Notes: generated by a model not told the origin, from the letters alone. 64,000 nt of DNA from CAYWBU01 sp942491525 (GCA_942491525.1 CALOBW010000020.1:124001-188000); one strand, 5' to 3'. Shown: positions 47,034-56,213, counted from the first letter of the stretch. Translations and numbers: made by a program.

Positions 47034-48227
47034 CTATTTTATGGCGGCAAAGCCGCGGCTGAGGTCGGCAATTATGTCGTCTGCATCTTCAATGCCCACG
47101 GCCAGACGGAAGAGCGTATCGGTGATACCGAGGGCGTAGCGCTCCTCCCGACTGTAGTCGTAATAACTGACCGAGGCCGGATGGGTGATCAAAGTTTCGA
47201 CGCCGCCCAGGCTGGGGCCGATGTAGGCCAGCTCCAGGGCGTCCATGAAGTCATTGGCCTTATCAAGGTCACCCTTGGTGGTGAAGGTCACCACGCCGCC
47301 GCCGCCGCTCATCTGCTCCTTGGCGATTTTGTAGTGGCGGTGCGACTCGAGCATGGGGTAGTAGACCGTCTCCACATCCGGGTGGGCTTCCAGCCAGCGG
47401 GCAATCTTGAGGGCCGTCTGGTTCTGGCGCTCAACACGCAACGGGAAAGTTTTCAGCCCCCTGATCAAGAGATAGCAGCAGTGGGGATCGATGGTGCCGC
47501 CCATGGACTTGTGCAGACTGCGGATCTGATCCACCAGCTCATGGCGACCGACGACCATGCCGGCCAGCAGGTCGTTATGACCGGCCAGATACTTGGTGGC
47601 GCTGTGAATCTCAAGGTCGATGCCGAACTCCAGCGGACGCTGGTTGTAGGGGGTGGCGAAAGTTGCATCCACCATGGTCAGCACATTGTTGCGGTCGGCG
47701 ATCTCCTTGATCAGCTTCAGATCAAAGACGTTCAGATAGGGATTGGTGGGCGACTCGGAGAAGATGAAGCGGGTATTCTCCTTGATTGAGTTCTCCAGCA
47801 GCACATAGTCACCGAAGGGCACGATGGTGCACTCGATGCCGAAACGCTGCAGATAGGAGCGGCAGAACTCGAGGGTCTTCTTATAGGAATCATCGGTGAT
47901 GACGATATGGTCGCCGCTGCGCACCAGTGAAAGAATGGTGGTGGTGATGGCGCTCATACCGGAGGAAAAGAGCAGGCAGTCCTCGGCGCCGCACAGATCA
48001 GCCAGGCGCTTCTCGGCAACGTCCTCAGTCGGATTGCCGTAGCGGCCGTACTCATAGCGCGGCTTCTTATCCTTGGTATAGGCGGCAATCTCCTTTGAAT
48101 CGCTAAAGGTAAAGGTGGATGTCTGGACAATGGGCGTGGTCAGGGCATCCGCATATTTCTGACGGGTCTCGCCGGCATGCACGGAGCGGGTCGCCATTGA
48201 TGATTTGTTATTATCTTTTGGGCTCAT
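47034..48227 (-). CDS. Cys/Met-metabolism PLP enzyme (cystathionine gamma-synthase-like)
   Basis: A 397-residue fold-type I PLP enzyme. YEYGRYGNPTEDVAE is near the start, SSGMSAI binds the PLP phosphate, and SATKYLAGHNDLLAG contains the Schiff-base Lys. RLAVGIEDADDIIADL is the family C-terminus. Cystathionine gamma-synthase, beta-lyase, methionine gamma-lyase and O-acyl-homoserine sulfhydrylase cannot be separated by eye; a role in methionine/cysteine synthesis is likely. GAGAGG precedes the ATG. Confidence 0.85.
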   Translation of the reverse strand: MSPKDNNKSSMATRSVHAGETRQKYADALTTPIVQTSTFTFSDSKEIAAYTKDKKPRYEYGRYGNPTEDVAEKRLADLCGAEDCLLFSSGMSAITTTILSLVRSGDHIVITDDSYKKTLEFCRSYLQRFGIECTIVPFGDYVLLENSIKENTRFIFSESPTNPYLNVFDLKLIKEIADRNNVLTMVDATFATPYNQRPLEFGIDLEIHSATKYLAGHNDLLAGMVVGRHELVDQIRSLHKSMGGTIDPHCCYLLIRGLKTFPLRVERQNQTALKIARWLEAHPDVETVYYPMLESHRHYKIAKEQMSGGGGVVTFTTKGDLDKANDFMDALELAYIGPSLGGVETLITHPASVSYYDYSREERYALGITDTLFRLAVGIEDADDIIADLSRGFAAIK

Positions 48228-48316
48228 TTGAATCCTCTCTTACATCCTGACACAGCAGGTAATCTATACATTAGAAGATTCAAATTAATATCAATATTGT
48301 CGGCTTAATTCAACTG

Positions 48317-49003
48317 CTACTTAAGACGTCCCAGCACATGATCCGCCAGCTCCCTAAACTCTTTGTGGGCCGGTGAATTTGGCGCAAAAGTCGATATGAC
48401 CTGTTTGGCCAGAACCGTCTCAACCAGAGCGATGCGCTGGGATATTCCCGGCGCCACCGGTTCACCCATATCATCCAGGGCCTGGGTCAACTCACGGGTC
48501 AGAATGGTTCCGGAGATCAGCCGTGACGGAATAAGGGATATGCGCGGCATCAAGCCGCCATGCGCACTGCGGGCATCGCGGGCAATATTCACGGCATCGG
48601 CGGTGATCCAGAGATCGAGCGGCGACGGCGTAGTCGGAATCAACACCAGATCAGAGAGCTTGGCCACCTCAATGGCGTCACCCTTCATCTCGGGCGCCGT
48701 ATCTATAATGACGATATCGCTCTTGGCCTGGGAAAGAAAATATTCAGCCTCGCGCCTCAACTGCAAGGCCCGGGCGGACGTTCCGCTCACCTTGACCGGA
48801 TAGACATCCTTACGCAGACTGAAACCGGAAATATCTGAGCGTTCAGGGGCATTGGCAGCCCAACGGGTAGCCGACTCCTGCGGATCAAGATCGACCATAA
48901 TCACGGTTTTACCCAGCTCGGCCAACGCACCGGCCAAGTTAACCGCAATAGTGGTTTTACCGCAGCCACCCTTGGGACTGATACACGAAATAACCCAACC
49001 CAT
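48317..49003 (-). CDS. Orphan ParA/MinD-type ATPase
   Basis: A 228-residue P-loop ATPase with the deviant Walker A KGGCGKTT at residues 11-18, a VDLDPQESATRW A' motif and VIIDTAPEMKG Walker B. No ParB, parS-like repeat or plasmid gene is close, so it is not an obvious segregation pair. Orphan ParAs of this size place flagella, chemoreceptor arrays or other cargo. It is upstream of the PLP enzyme on the same strand with a 90-base gap. Confidence 0.85.
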   Translation of the reverse strand: MGWVISCISPKGGCGKTTIAVNLAGALAELGKTVIMVDLDPQESATRWAANAPERSDISGFSLRKDVYPVKVSGTSARALQLRREAEYFLSQAKSDIVIIDTAPEMKGDAIEVAKLSDLVLIPTTPSPLDLWITADAVNIARDARSAHGGLMPRISLIPSRLISGTILTRELTQALDDMGEPVAPGISQRIALVETVLAKQVISTFAPNSPAHKEFRELADHVLGRLK

Positions 49004-49114
49004 ACTTCACCCCCTGATCAATATGCTATCGGCACAGTCCGGACTCCAATTAAATTTTGTAAACGATAAATGTTATGCTATTAAGGGGACATAATTTCAG
49101 ATTTAGGGATCGGT

Positions 49115-49264
49115 ATGACTCAGCAAGAGACATTTGAAGAGTATGAGGTTGTCATCGACCACTCGGGAGACCTGAGTGAAAATGAATATGAACGCCTTAA
49201 GCAGACAGCGCTCTGGTGCACCCTGCGTGACCTGCAGGGCATGAGCGAATTGCCCTCAGAATAG
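49115..49264 (+). CDS. Small acidic protein (49 aa), upstream of HD hydrolase
   Basis: A 49-codon frame from an ATG at 49115 (AGGG upstream) whose TAG at 49262-49264 is immediately followed by the ATG of the HD-domain gene. The peptide is acidic and helical (MTQQETFEEYEVVIDHSGDL; LSENEYERLKQTALWCTL). A possible promoter, TTGTAA-N16-TATTAA at 49057-49084, precedes it. The tight junction supports translation; function unknown. Confidence 0.5.
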   Translation: MTQQETFEEYEVVIDHSGDLSENEYERLKQTALWCTLRDLQGMSELPSE

Positions 49265-49903
49265 ATGCAAAATACAATCAATGAAATCTGCAACTATGCG
49301 CAGAACCACTTTCTGAACGCGCGCCACAGTCATGACTGGGATCACACCATCCGCGTCCACAATCTCTGCATGAAAATCGGCACAGCTGAGAAGGCCGACC
49401 TCGAGACCCTCTCCATTGCGGCCTACCTGCACGACATCGGGAGATCAACCCAGGACCTCTCACAGGGCAAGATCTGCCATGCCCACCAGGGCGCCGAGAT
49501 GGCCAGCGATATCCTGAGCGCCTATGACCTCAAGGGCCGCTACGACAACATCATCCACTGCATCCGCAGCCACCGCTTCCGGAACGATGACCGACCCGAA
49601 ACCCTGGAAGCTCGCATCCTCTTTGATGCCGACAAACTTGACGCCATCGGCGCCATCGGCGTGGCCAGGGCCTATCTCTTTGCCGGCGAGATCGGCGCGG
49701 TCCTGCACAATCCAGATATTGAACCGGAATTGGCCGAGTCATACAGCCGCAACGACACCGGCTACCGCGAATACAGAGTCAAGCTCTGCCGCATCAAGGA
49801 GCGCATGCTGACCGATGCCGGCAAACGCATGGCTGAAGAGCGCCACACATTCATGGAGAGTTTTTTTGAACGTTTCCTACTGGAGCACAGCGGTCAAATC
49901 TAA
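49265..49903 (+). CDS. HD-domain phosphohydrolase
   Basis: A 212-residue HD-superfamily protein. HDWDHTIRVHNL carries the first metal His, YLHDIGRS the HD pair, HAHQGAEMASDIL a downstream His and FDADKLDAIGA the final Asp. Such proteins hydrolyse phosphate bonds of nucleotides or related compounds. It begins directly after the 49-residue ORF and ends convergently, overlapping the esterase gene by 4 bases. Substrate unknown. Confidence 0.9.
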   Translation: MQNTINEICNYAQNHFLNARHSHDWDHTIRVHNLCMKIGTAEKADLETLSIAAYLHDIGRSTQDLSQGKICHAHQGAEMASDILSAYDLKGRYDNIIHCIRSHRFRNDDRPETLEARILFDADKLDAIGAIGVARAYLFAGEIGAVLHNPDIEPELAESYSRNDTGYREYRVKLCRIKERMLTDAGKRMAEERHTFMESFFERFLLEHSGQI

Positions 49904-50499
49904 AGATACGGCTTAAGCGCTTCAGCGAAGTAAGCGGCCATAATGCTGTACCCCTGAGTGTTGGGATGGACCTGATCACTCATCAGCTCAGGCTTGCCGA
50001 TGATATCGTCCAGCACATTCTTAATCAGCAAGGCGCCCTGCTCCTTTGCAACATCCCGATAAACCGAGTTGAGATCCCGCCCCAGCAGCGGAATATCGAT
50101 CCCGCCCATAATCACCATGGCCCCCGCGGCCTGAATCCGCTCAACGATACGGCTGAGGTTCCGGCGGGTCTCTGCCGGCGACATCCGATGGCGCAGATCA
50201 TTGGCGCCAAGGGTGAGCAAAACGTAGCCAGGCTGATGCGCGAGCACATCCGTCTCAAGGCGATTGAGCGCGCCGGCGGTTGTATCGCCTGGGATGCCGG
50301 CATTGATCACCGGCCGCCCCAGCATGCGCGAAAGCTGGACCGGGTAGCCGTTGTCACCGTCGGCGCCTGTGCCGTAGGTCAAACTGTCCCCAAAGCAGAC
50401 GATTACCGCTGAAGAGGGCTGCGAATTGGTTACGGCCGGCCCGCCGTTGCAGGCGACCAGCAGCAGAATTAACAAAAGCGGCGTCAGACGTTTAAGCAT
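49900..50499 (-). CDS. SGNH/GDSL esterase lipoprotein (TesA-like)
   Basis: A 199-residue protein with a lipobox (LLLVAC) near residue 17. The GDSL block is VCFGDSLTYG, the oxyanion Gly is in NAGIPGDTTAG, GANDLR gives block III and DQVHPN the catalytic Asp-His. These are the hallmarks of TesA-type arylesterase/lysophospholipase. A TTG lies at 50505, but the ATG at 50499 is likelier. It is probably anchored in the outer or inner membrane facing the periplasm. It directly follows the calcium-motif protein gene. Confidence 0.9.
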   Translation of the reverse strand: MLKRLTPLLLILLLVACNGGPAVTNSQPSSAVIVCFGDSLTYGTGADGDNGYPVQLSRMLGRPVINAGIPGDTTAGALNRLETDVLAHQPGYVLLTLGANDLRHRMSPAETRRNLSRIVERIQAAGAMVIMGGIDIPLLGRDLNSVYRDVAKEQGALLIKNVLDDIIGKPELMSDQVHPNTQGYSIMAAYFAEALKPYL

Positions 50500-50505
50500 A
50501 CCCAA

Positions 50506-51480
50506 TTATAACACCAGATCGATCTGCTGCACAGTGCCGGCAGCCCCCTCCTCATGCAGGAAAATGCCGCTGCGTATGATACGGCCCTGCAGCTCGTTAT
50601 CCTGATCCTTGAGATCAAACTGCGACTCGCTGCTGCCCAGATGGATGGCGCCGATCCCACGCTCACGCAGGGTGCGCAGCTCCTGAGCCCCATCATTAGC
50701 GATGGTCCAGATCCGCAGACGGTCAAAGATTTGATCTGCCTCATCGATCCAGCCATTGCCGTCATCATCGTGCTGGGCCAGTTCATAAAAGCCGTGACCC
50801 GTCTCGGGCCCGAAGAGCTCATGCCCGTCATTGACCATGCCGTCAGCATTGCGGTCAAAGACCAGATAGCCGCTGCCGGCCCTGAGACCCGCCATCTGAT
50901 CGAGGTCGCCGTCGGCATCCAGATCAAACTCAAAACGCACATCACTCAAGGCCGCCGCCGGACCGCCAAAATTAAGCACCAGCGGATCGGTCAGGGCCGG
51001 GTCGCCCAGGCGGATATTGAGATGGCTGCGCTGCATATACTCACGGCTCAGCTCCAGCCGCAGCCCGAATTCGATCTCGCGGCCGTCGGCGGTGCGCACC
51101 ATACCCCGGGCGGCGAAGTCGACCTGTTCTTGCTCCCGGTAGATCTGCTCGTAGTCGTAGACAACGCCTAAGCCGAGCTCGACCGCCTGCGATTGAACTT
51201 CAACCTCAGGTGTTTCACTGACGTCCCGCCAGTCAAGGCGCTCAATTTTACGGCCCATGAGAATTTCAACAATCATGGCCTTAAGGTCGTAGGCATAGGC
51301 ATCCTCAGGTTCAATCTCGACATTGGCCAGGTTTGCCTGAAGATCCAGCCCCAGAGCAGAGATCTCCACTGAATCCTGCTGCAGCGGGGCAACTATGATT
51401 TGCAGGCTTTCCCGGCTCTCCTCCACTTCCCTGTGGATCCGGTCAGCCCCCATGGTTACGGTTGAATCCATGATCTGCAT
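50506..51480 (-). CDS. Calcium-motif (EF-hand-like/VCBS-type) hypothetical protein
   Basis: A 324-residue protein without a signal peptide. The C-terminal half has three DxDxDG-like loops (FDLDADGDLD, FDRNADGMVNDGHELFG, HDDDGNGWIDEAD), the arrangement seen in modules of large RTX/VCBS-type exported proteins. The N-terminal half has long charged helices with no family I recognise. It probably binds Ca2+; location and role unknown. The esterase gene follows directly, suggesting an operon. Confidence 0.65.
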   Translation of the reverse strand: MQIMDSTVTMGADRIHREVEESRESLQIIVAPLQQDSVEISALGLDLQANLANVEIEPEDAYAYDLKAMIVEILMGRKIERLDWRDVSETPEVEVQSQAVELGLGVVYDYEQIYREQEQVDFAARGMVRTADGREIEFGLRLELSREYMQRSHLNIRLGDPALTDPLVLNFGGPAAALSDVRFEFDLDADGDLDQMAGLRAGSGYLVFDRNADGMVNDGHELFGPETGHGFYELAQHDDDGNGWIDEADQIFDRLRIWTIANDGAQELRTLRERGIGAIHLGSSESQFDLKDQDNELQGRIIRSGIFLHEEGAAGTVQQIDLVL

Positions 51481-51611
51481 AAGAATACATCCCTTTATTC
51501 TTATTTGTGGCTTTCAGAACTTATCGGTAAACTGTAAATTAACCTAAATCCAGCTTGACACGCCCCACCGCGAGCATTACTGCATAGTACAAATAACTTT
51601 AAGGAGCTGCC

Positions 51612-52214
51612 ATGAGCGGATCACTGAGCCTCTTTTTCAGCATCTGGATCAAGCTTTTCTTCCTGCTGACCCCCTTCTTCGTCCTGACCATGTTTCTGAG
51701 TCTGACGGCCGACTACGACATCAAGCAGCGCCGCAAAACAGCCCTGGGACTGACCCGCGATGTCATCATCATCTGTCTGATCCTCTTTTTCGGCGGCAAC
51801 GCGATCTTCAAAGTCTTCGGCATCACCCTGGACGCCTTCCGCATCGGCGCCGGCACCCTGCTCTTCCTTTCGGCCGTCGACCTGGTGCGCGGCAGCAAGT
51901 CGGTACCCCAGAAGACTGAGGGCAACATAACGGTCGTGCCGCTGGCCATTCCGATCACGGTCGGCCCGGCCACCACCGGCGCCCTGCTGGTCATGGGCGC
52001 CGAAATGACCACCAACATGGACAAACTCATCGGCTGCGCCGGCCTGCTGGCCGCCGTCCTGACGCTTGGCGTTCTGCTGCTAATGGCCGGCCTGATCAAC
52101 CGCATCATCGGCAAGACCGGACTGCAGGTGCTCAGCAAACTGACCGGCCTGGTGCTCTCGGCCCTTTCGGCCCAGATCATCTTCACCGGCATCCAGAATT
52201 TCCTGGGTCTTTAA
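51612..52214 (+). CDS. MarC family inner-membrane protein
   Basis: A 200-residue, six-span protein: LFFSIWIKLFFLLTPFFVLT at the start, the FRIGAGTLLFLSAVDLVRG segment and PLAIPITVGPATTGALL, the MarC family signature. Its transport function is unsettled in the literature. An AAGGAG site precedes the ATG. Confidence 0.9.
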   Translation: MSGSLSLFFSIWIKLFFLLTPFFVLTMFLSLTADYDIKQRRKTALGLTRDVIIICLILFFGGNAIFKVFGITLDAFRIGAGTLLFLSAVDLVRGSKSVPQKTEGNITVVPLAIPITVGPATTGALLVMGAEMTTNMDKLIGCAGLLAAVLTLGVLLLMAGLINRIIGKTGLQVLSKLTGLVLSALSAQIIFTGIQNFLGL

Positions 52215-52286
52215 AAAAGCGGATGCAGATTTAAATTAGACATGCTATCCCGTTCAATCTTAAACTAATATCAGGAGGAGAGCCAA

Positions 52287-52571
52287 ATGGCCGCAACAAT
52301 TGAAGATATTACCATTAACTATGAAGAGGACGGGGTGCTGGTCGTCAAGGAGCTGGACAAAGTTGTCTTGAGCAAAGGCGCCTGGACCACCATCATGTTC
52401 AGATATCAGCAGTGGGAGGACAAGAAAGAGGATTACAGCGCCGACCGCTACACCATCCGCCGCTACCGCAAGATGAACGGCGAGTACCGCCAGCAGTCAA
52501 AATTCAACATCTCCAGCCCTGATCAGGCCACCAAGATCATCGAAGCCCTGCAGGGCTGGATCAACGAATAA
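52287..52571 (+). CDS. Conserved-looking small protein (94 aa), unknown
   Basis: A 94-residue protein with a strong AGGAGGAG site. Strands and charged residues alternate (VLVVKELDKVVLSKGAW, TIRRYRKMNGEYRQQSKF), ending with a helix (PDQATKIIEALQGW). The layout vaguely recalls PC4-type single-strand nucleic-acid binders, but I cannot support that assignment. It stands alone between MarC and the convergent second exporter locus. Confidence 0.6.
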   Translation: MAATIEDITINYEEDGVLVVKELDKVVLSKGAWTTIMFRYQQWEDKKEDYSADRYTIRRYRKMNGEYRQQSKFNISSPDQATKIIEALQGWINE

Positions 52572-52598
52572 AAAAGGGGGGGGAGAATCTCTCCCCCT
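52570..52598 (-). terminator. Intrinsic terminator of exporter locus 2
   Basis: On the minus strand AGGGGGAGA and TCTCCCCCCCC form a G+C-rich stem around a 3-base loop, followed by TTTTTT (complement of 52570-52575). It directly follows the stop of the secreted partner gene and also lies at the end of the convergent 94-residue gene. Confidence 0.8.
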
Positions 52599-54006
52599 AC
52601 TCTCCAGCCTTAATTATAAACTGCACATCACTCTTGACCGCACTGGGCTTGCCCGCAAAACGATCATAGGCATCACCCAGCTTGCGGGCCTCATCAGCCA
52701 GAGTCAGCTGTTTCATCAGCGGACCCATGCCAAGCTTCAACTCACGCTGCATACGCTGCAGGCCCTCTTTGCGAATCTGCCCCAGACCGTCTGCACTACG
52801 ACGGGTGCCGTCTGAAATCTGGACCAGGCCATCGACCGCCTGATCAAGACCGCTGCCCATCCGGCGCAGGCCGTCGGCCGAAGTATCCAGCCCCGGCATC
52901 TCGTCAACCTCGACCGTCTCGCCGCGCTCAGCCGCCATGCGCTTCATCTCGGCCGACAGTTCGCCGCCCTCATAGACCAGCTTCATCAGCTCCTGCTCGG
53001 CGTTCAGCCCCGGGATGACCTGCTTGACCACATTGCCCACGATGGGCGTCTTGCGATGCTCATTGAGTCCGGATACCATCTGGCGGTTGGCGTCCATGGC
53101 ATTGCCCAACATCTCGCGGTGGCCGTCGGCCAGCTGCGAGAGGCCGCGGGCGCCGTCGGCCGCCTCCTTGATACCGGAACCAACCTGCTGCTGGCCGTCG
53201 GCCAGCTGATAGAGACCGTTCTGGACGCGCGCGATGCCGTCACTGATCTGGCCGATGCCGCTGTAGAGCTCACCCAGCTGCGAGACATCCGCATCCATGG
53301 GCAGTTCGGGCAGCCCCGGTATCAGCGAGAAGATCAGGGTCGGCGCCTTGAGGTTCTCAACATCCAGACTCAGGCTCAAAGTTTCATCCGGAGCCGGCAG
53401 CACCATCCAGTTAAAGACCATCATGCTGCCGGCCACCATCGACATGCTGCCCGGCGCCTCGATGGTGTCGAGATCCGCGATCTGATCGATGCCGAAGTTG
53501 ATGGCCGCAATGGTCATGAAGGGCGTAATCAGCTCCTCCTCAATGACACTGGCCTGCTTGGCGCCCATGGGTTTAAAGCTGACCGGATAGATAGCCGCGG
53601 TATTGTTGTGCAGCTTGACCTTGATGGTCAGGCGGCCCTGCCTGCCGGCCAGTTCATCATGCCTGACGGACTGGCCGTCAAGCTCATAGCTGATATCGAA
53701 GCTGACCGGCAGCGCCCTGTCGGTATAGCCGCGGTAAAAGATATCACGGACCGGTTTATCAAACAGCAGCCGGCCATCCTCGATGCTGAGTTCACGGCCT
53801 TTTATGTTCTCCACATCCCGCAAGTCGGTCATGTCAGCGGACGGAGCCTGACCATCGGTCCTGAGCCAGGTCACAACCTCGGTGCGGTTTTGCTTACCAT
53901 AGGCATCGAGGCTGACATAGACAGTCTCATTACGTCTGAGGGTCTCGGCGCCCAGCGGAAATGCCATACATAGAGTCAGAATCAGGGCAATAATGAGCTT
54001 TTTCAC
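52597..54006 (-). CDS. Secreted heptad-repeat partner of MMPL exporter (paralogue 3)
   Basis: A 469-residue third copy of the partner family. It has a signal peptide (cleavage near LGA-E), the LRRNETVYVSLD and VVTWLRTDGQ opening and the YDRFAGKPSAVKSDVQF C-terminus. The heptad region is the clearest of the three, with repeated LxDGxxxLxxG units (LYQLADGQQQVGSGIKEA). It abuts the MMPL gene upstream with no spacer, exactly as in locus 1. Probably periplasmic. Confidence 0.7.
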   Translation of the reverse strand: MKKLIIALILTLCMAFPLGAETLRRNETVYVSLDAYGKQNRTEVVTWLRTDGQAPSADMTDLRDVENIKGRELSIEDGRLLFDKPVRDIFYRGYTDRALPVSFDISYELDGQSVRHDELAGRQGRLTIKVKLHNNTAAIYPVSFKPMGAKQASVIEEELITPFMTIAAINFGIDQIADLDTIEAPGSMSMVAGSMMVFNWMVLPAPDETLSLSLDVENLKAPTLIFSLIPGLPELPMDADVSQLGELYSGIGQISDGIARVQNGLYQLADGQQQVGSGIKEAADGARGLSQLADGHREMLGNAMDANRQMVSGLNEHRKTPIVGNVVKQVIPGLNAEQELMKLVYEGGELSAEMKRMAAERGETVEVDEMPGLDTSADGLRRMGSGLDQAVDGLVQISDGTRRSADGLGQIRKEGLQRMQRELKLGMGPLMKQLTLADEARKLGDAYDRFAGKPSAVKSDVQFIIKAGE

Positions 54007-56118
54007 TTAGCTCTCCTTATACATGTTTTTCCAGCCGAAGCTGGTCTTCTTGATTATGGTGTCACACTTGACGATTACGGCCGGCAGAAAGACCACGATG
54101 GTGGCCATGGAGATCAGGGCACCGCGCCCGATCATGGCGGTCAGCGACTTGGCCACGGCCTGCTCACTGACAAAGGCGATGCCGAAGGTGGCGGCCGCCA
54201 GCGAGAAGCCGGCCGCCAAGATGGCCGGGGCGCTGTTGGTCATAGCCTCTTCCATAGCCTCCTTGGGCGGCAGGTCAACGCGATAATCGCGGTAGCGGCT
54301 CATCAGCAGGATGGCATAGTCAACCGTGCTGCCCAGCTGAATGGCCGAAATGCAGGTCACGGCAATATGCGGAATGGCCTCGCCGGTAAAGTACGGCACC
54401 GAAAGGTTGGAGAAGATCGCCAGTTCGATCCCCGCCACCAGAATCAGTGGGATGGTGGGCGAGAAGAACACCAGCGCGATGATGATGAAGATACTCAGCA
54501 TGGAGGCGATGTTGACGCGCCGGATGTCGCTCTTGGAGAGATCGACCATATCCTTGGTGGAGGGCGTCGGCCCGGTAAAGATAGAGGGCTGCACCCCGTG
54601 CTTCTTCAAAATTTCGCGGGTTTGATCAACAATGGAGTTGGCCTCATGGGTGCCGGCCTCGACCGAGAGCCGCACCATGGCCAGCGACAGGTCGCCCTTG
54701 GTGAAGCCTTCGGTGGCCGCCATGGGCACAAAGGACTGAGGCAGCGCCGGGTCGCTCATGTTAACCAGCGAGATCACCTGGGTGACGCCACTAAGCTTGC
54801 CGACCTCATCCAGGGCATCCATCAACTTCCAGCGTTCAATATCCTTGGGATAGAGGATGTAGGCCATCTCTATGGAGCCCATGACCTCTTTGATCTCCTC
54901 CAGAGCCTGGATGGAAGGCATGTTCTCCGGCATCATCTCATTAATATTGTACGAGATCTCGGTATGGTTCTTGGCATAGTTGAGCGGCCAGAAACAGGCC
55001 ACAAAGGCAAAGGCCAGCAGCCAGGCGTGCTTGGTGACAAACTTGGCCATTTTACGGTAACCCTTGTTCTGCTGCTTGACACCCTTAACCTTGATAAAAC
55101 GCTTGAAGATCAGAATCATGGCCGGCAGCATGGTGATGGTGGCGATCAATCCCCAGAAGACACCCTTGGCCATTACCAGCCCCATGTCCAGGCCGATGCC
55201 CATCTGCATGAATGCGAGGGCCATGAAGCCGGCCATGGTGGTCAGGGCCGACGGCAGGATGGCCTTGAAGGTACCCCGGATGGTCTCGGTCATGATCTCG
55301 CGGACCACACTCAGCTCGACATCGTGCAGGCTGTCGCTCACACCGCGCCGTTCGCACTCCTCATAGAAGCGGTGAATCAGAAAGATCGAGAAGTCCAGGG
55401 TCACGCCCAGCTGAATAGCCGCCGCGATGCCGCCGGAGATGTAGGATATGGAGCCAAAGACAAAGTTGGTGCCCATGTTGAGCACGATGCCGACGCCGAT
55501 GGAGAAGAGCACCACAAAGGGCAGCAGCAGCGACTTCATGGCGATGGCAATCACCACGATCGAAAGGATGGTGGCCGCCAGAATGGAGCGGTTGGTCTCC
55601 GAGTCCATCAGCTGATTCATCTCGTACATGATGACCGGCATGCCGATGAAGGAGGCGTCCTTATCCTTGAGATACTCGACGATCTCCTTGACCGCCTCGC
55701 GCGTCAGGTCGGCCGCCGCCGGCTCGGTAAAGGTCAGATTCATCATGGTGTACTCATCCTTGATGTACATGTCCTTGACCTGCCCGGGGATGAACATCTG
55801 CGGGATGGTGGGATCAACCAGGTCGTTGATCCAGGAGACGTGCTCGACACCCTCGATGGCCTGCAGCTCGCGCTGGATCTCCAGCACCTCGGCCGTCTTC
55901 TTATCCTTGAGCATCAGAAAGGCGGTGTCGGCAATCTTGAAATCTTCCTGCAGCAGCAGCTGGCCCTTGATCGATTCAACCTGGGCCGGCATGTAGGCCA
56001 GCATGTCATAGTTGATGGGGGTCTTGATGGCGGCCAAGGCAGCCGGCAGCATCAGGATCAGGCCGATAATGAAAACAGCCCAGGGGTGGGATGTTACCAT
56101 GCGCGAAAAACTCTTCAT
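54007..56118 (-). CDS. MMPL/RND-superfamily exporter (locus 2)
   Basis: A 703-residue paralogue of the exporter at 31731-33815, with the same duplicated twelve-span layout and motifs (GVTLDFSIFLIHRF and GSTVDYAILLMSRY) and the same periplasmic phrases (VDPTIPQMFIPG). Expected to export hydrophobic or envelope cargo with its secreted partner. Unlike locus 1, no regulator gene precedes it; its promoter carries a palindrome. A 60-nt leader is predicted before the ATG. Confidence 0.9.
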   Translation of the reverse strand: MKSFSRMVTSHPWAVFIIGLILMLPAALAAIKTPINYDMLAYMPAQVESIKGQLLLQEDFKIADTAFLMLKDKKTAEVLEIQRELQAIEGVEHVSWINDLVDPTIPQMFIPGQVKDMYIKDEYTMMNLTFTEPAAADLTREAVKEIVEYLKDKDASFIGMPVIMYEMNQLMDSETNRSILAATILSIVVIAIAMKSLLLPFVVLFSIGVGIVLNMGTNFVFGSISYISGGIAAAIQLGVTLDFSIFLIHRFYEECERRGVSDSLHDVELSVVREIMTETIRGTFKAILPSALTTMAGFMALAFMQMGIGLDMGLVMAKGVFWGLIATITMLPAMILIFKRFIKVKGVKQQNKGYRKMAKFVTKHAWLLAFAFVACFWPLNYAKNHTEISYNINEMMPENMPSIQALEEIKEVMGSIEMAYILYPKDIERWKLMDALDEVGKLSGVTQVISLVNMSDPALPQSFVPMAATEGFTKGDLSLAMVRLSVEAGTHEANSIVDQTREILKKHGVQPSIFTGPTPSTKDMVDLSKSDIRRVNIASMLSIFIIIALVFFSPTIPLILVAGIELAIFSNLSVPYFTGEAIPHIAVTCISAIQLGSTVDYAILLMSRYRDYRVDLPPKEAMEEAMTNSAPAILAAGFSLAAATFGIAFVSEQAVAKSLTAMIGRGALISMATIVVFLPAVIVKCDTIIKKTSFGWKNMYKES

Positions 56119-56170
56119 CTATTTTCTCCAATAAGTAACTTCACGGTAATATTTCAATATCAACCGAAAT

Positions 56171-56213
56171 CTGAATTTAATTCAGTATTAGAATCATCGG
56201 GGCGGCATGTCAA
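56171..56213 (-). promoter_or_regulatory. Strong promoter with overlapping 15-bp palindromic operator
   Basis: On the minus strand TTGACA (56208-56213), 17 bases and TAATAC (56185-56190) make a near-consensus sigma-70-type promoter for exporter locus 2. A perfect palindrome with arms CTGAATT and AATTCAG around one base (56171-56185) spans the last -10 base and the predicted start near 56178, the usual place for a repressor such as a TetR-type dimer. No such regulator is encoded nearby. Confidence 0.6.

Noticed and set aside
48228..48316. A SAM or other riboswitch before the transsulfuration-type PLP enzyme
   Set aside because: The gap is only 89 bases and shows no recognisable riboswitch core or terminator stem.
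53056..53973. A 305-codon open frame on the plus strand opposite the secreted partner (paralogue 3)
   Set aside because: The minus-strand frame has a signal peptide and two conserved paralogues; the plus-strand frame is an antisense shadow.
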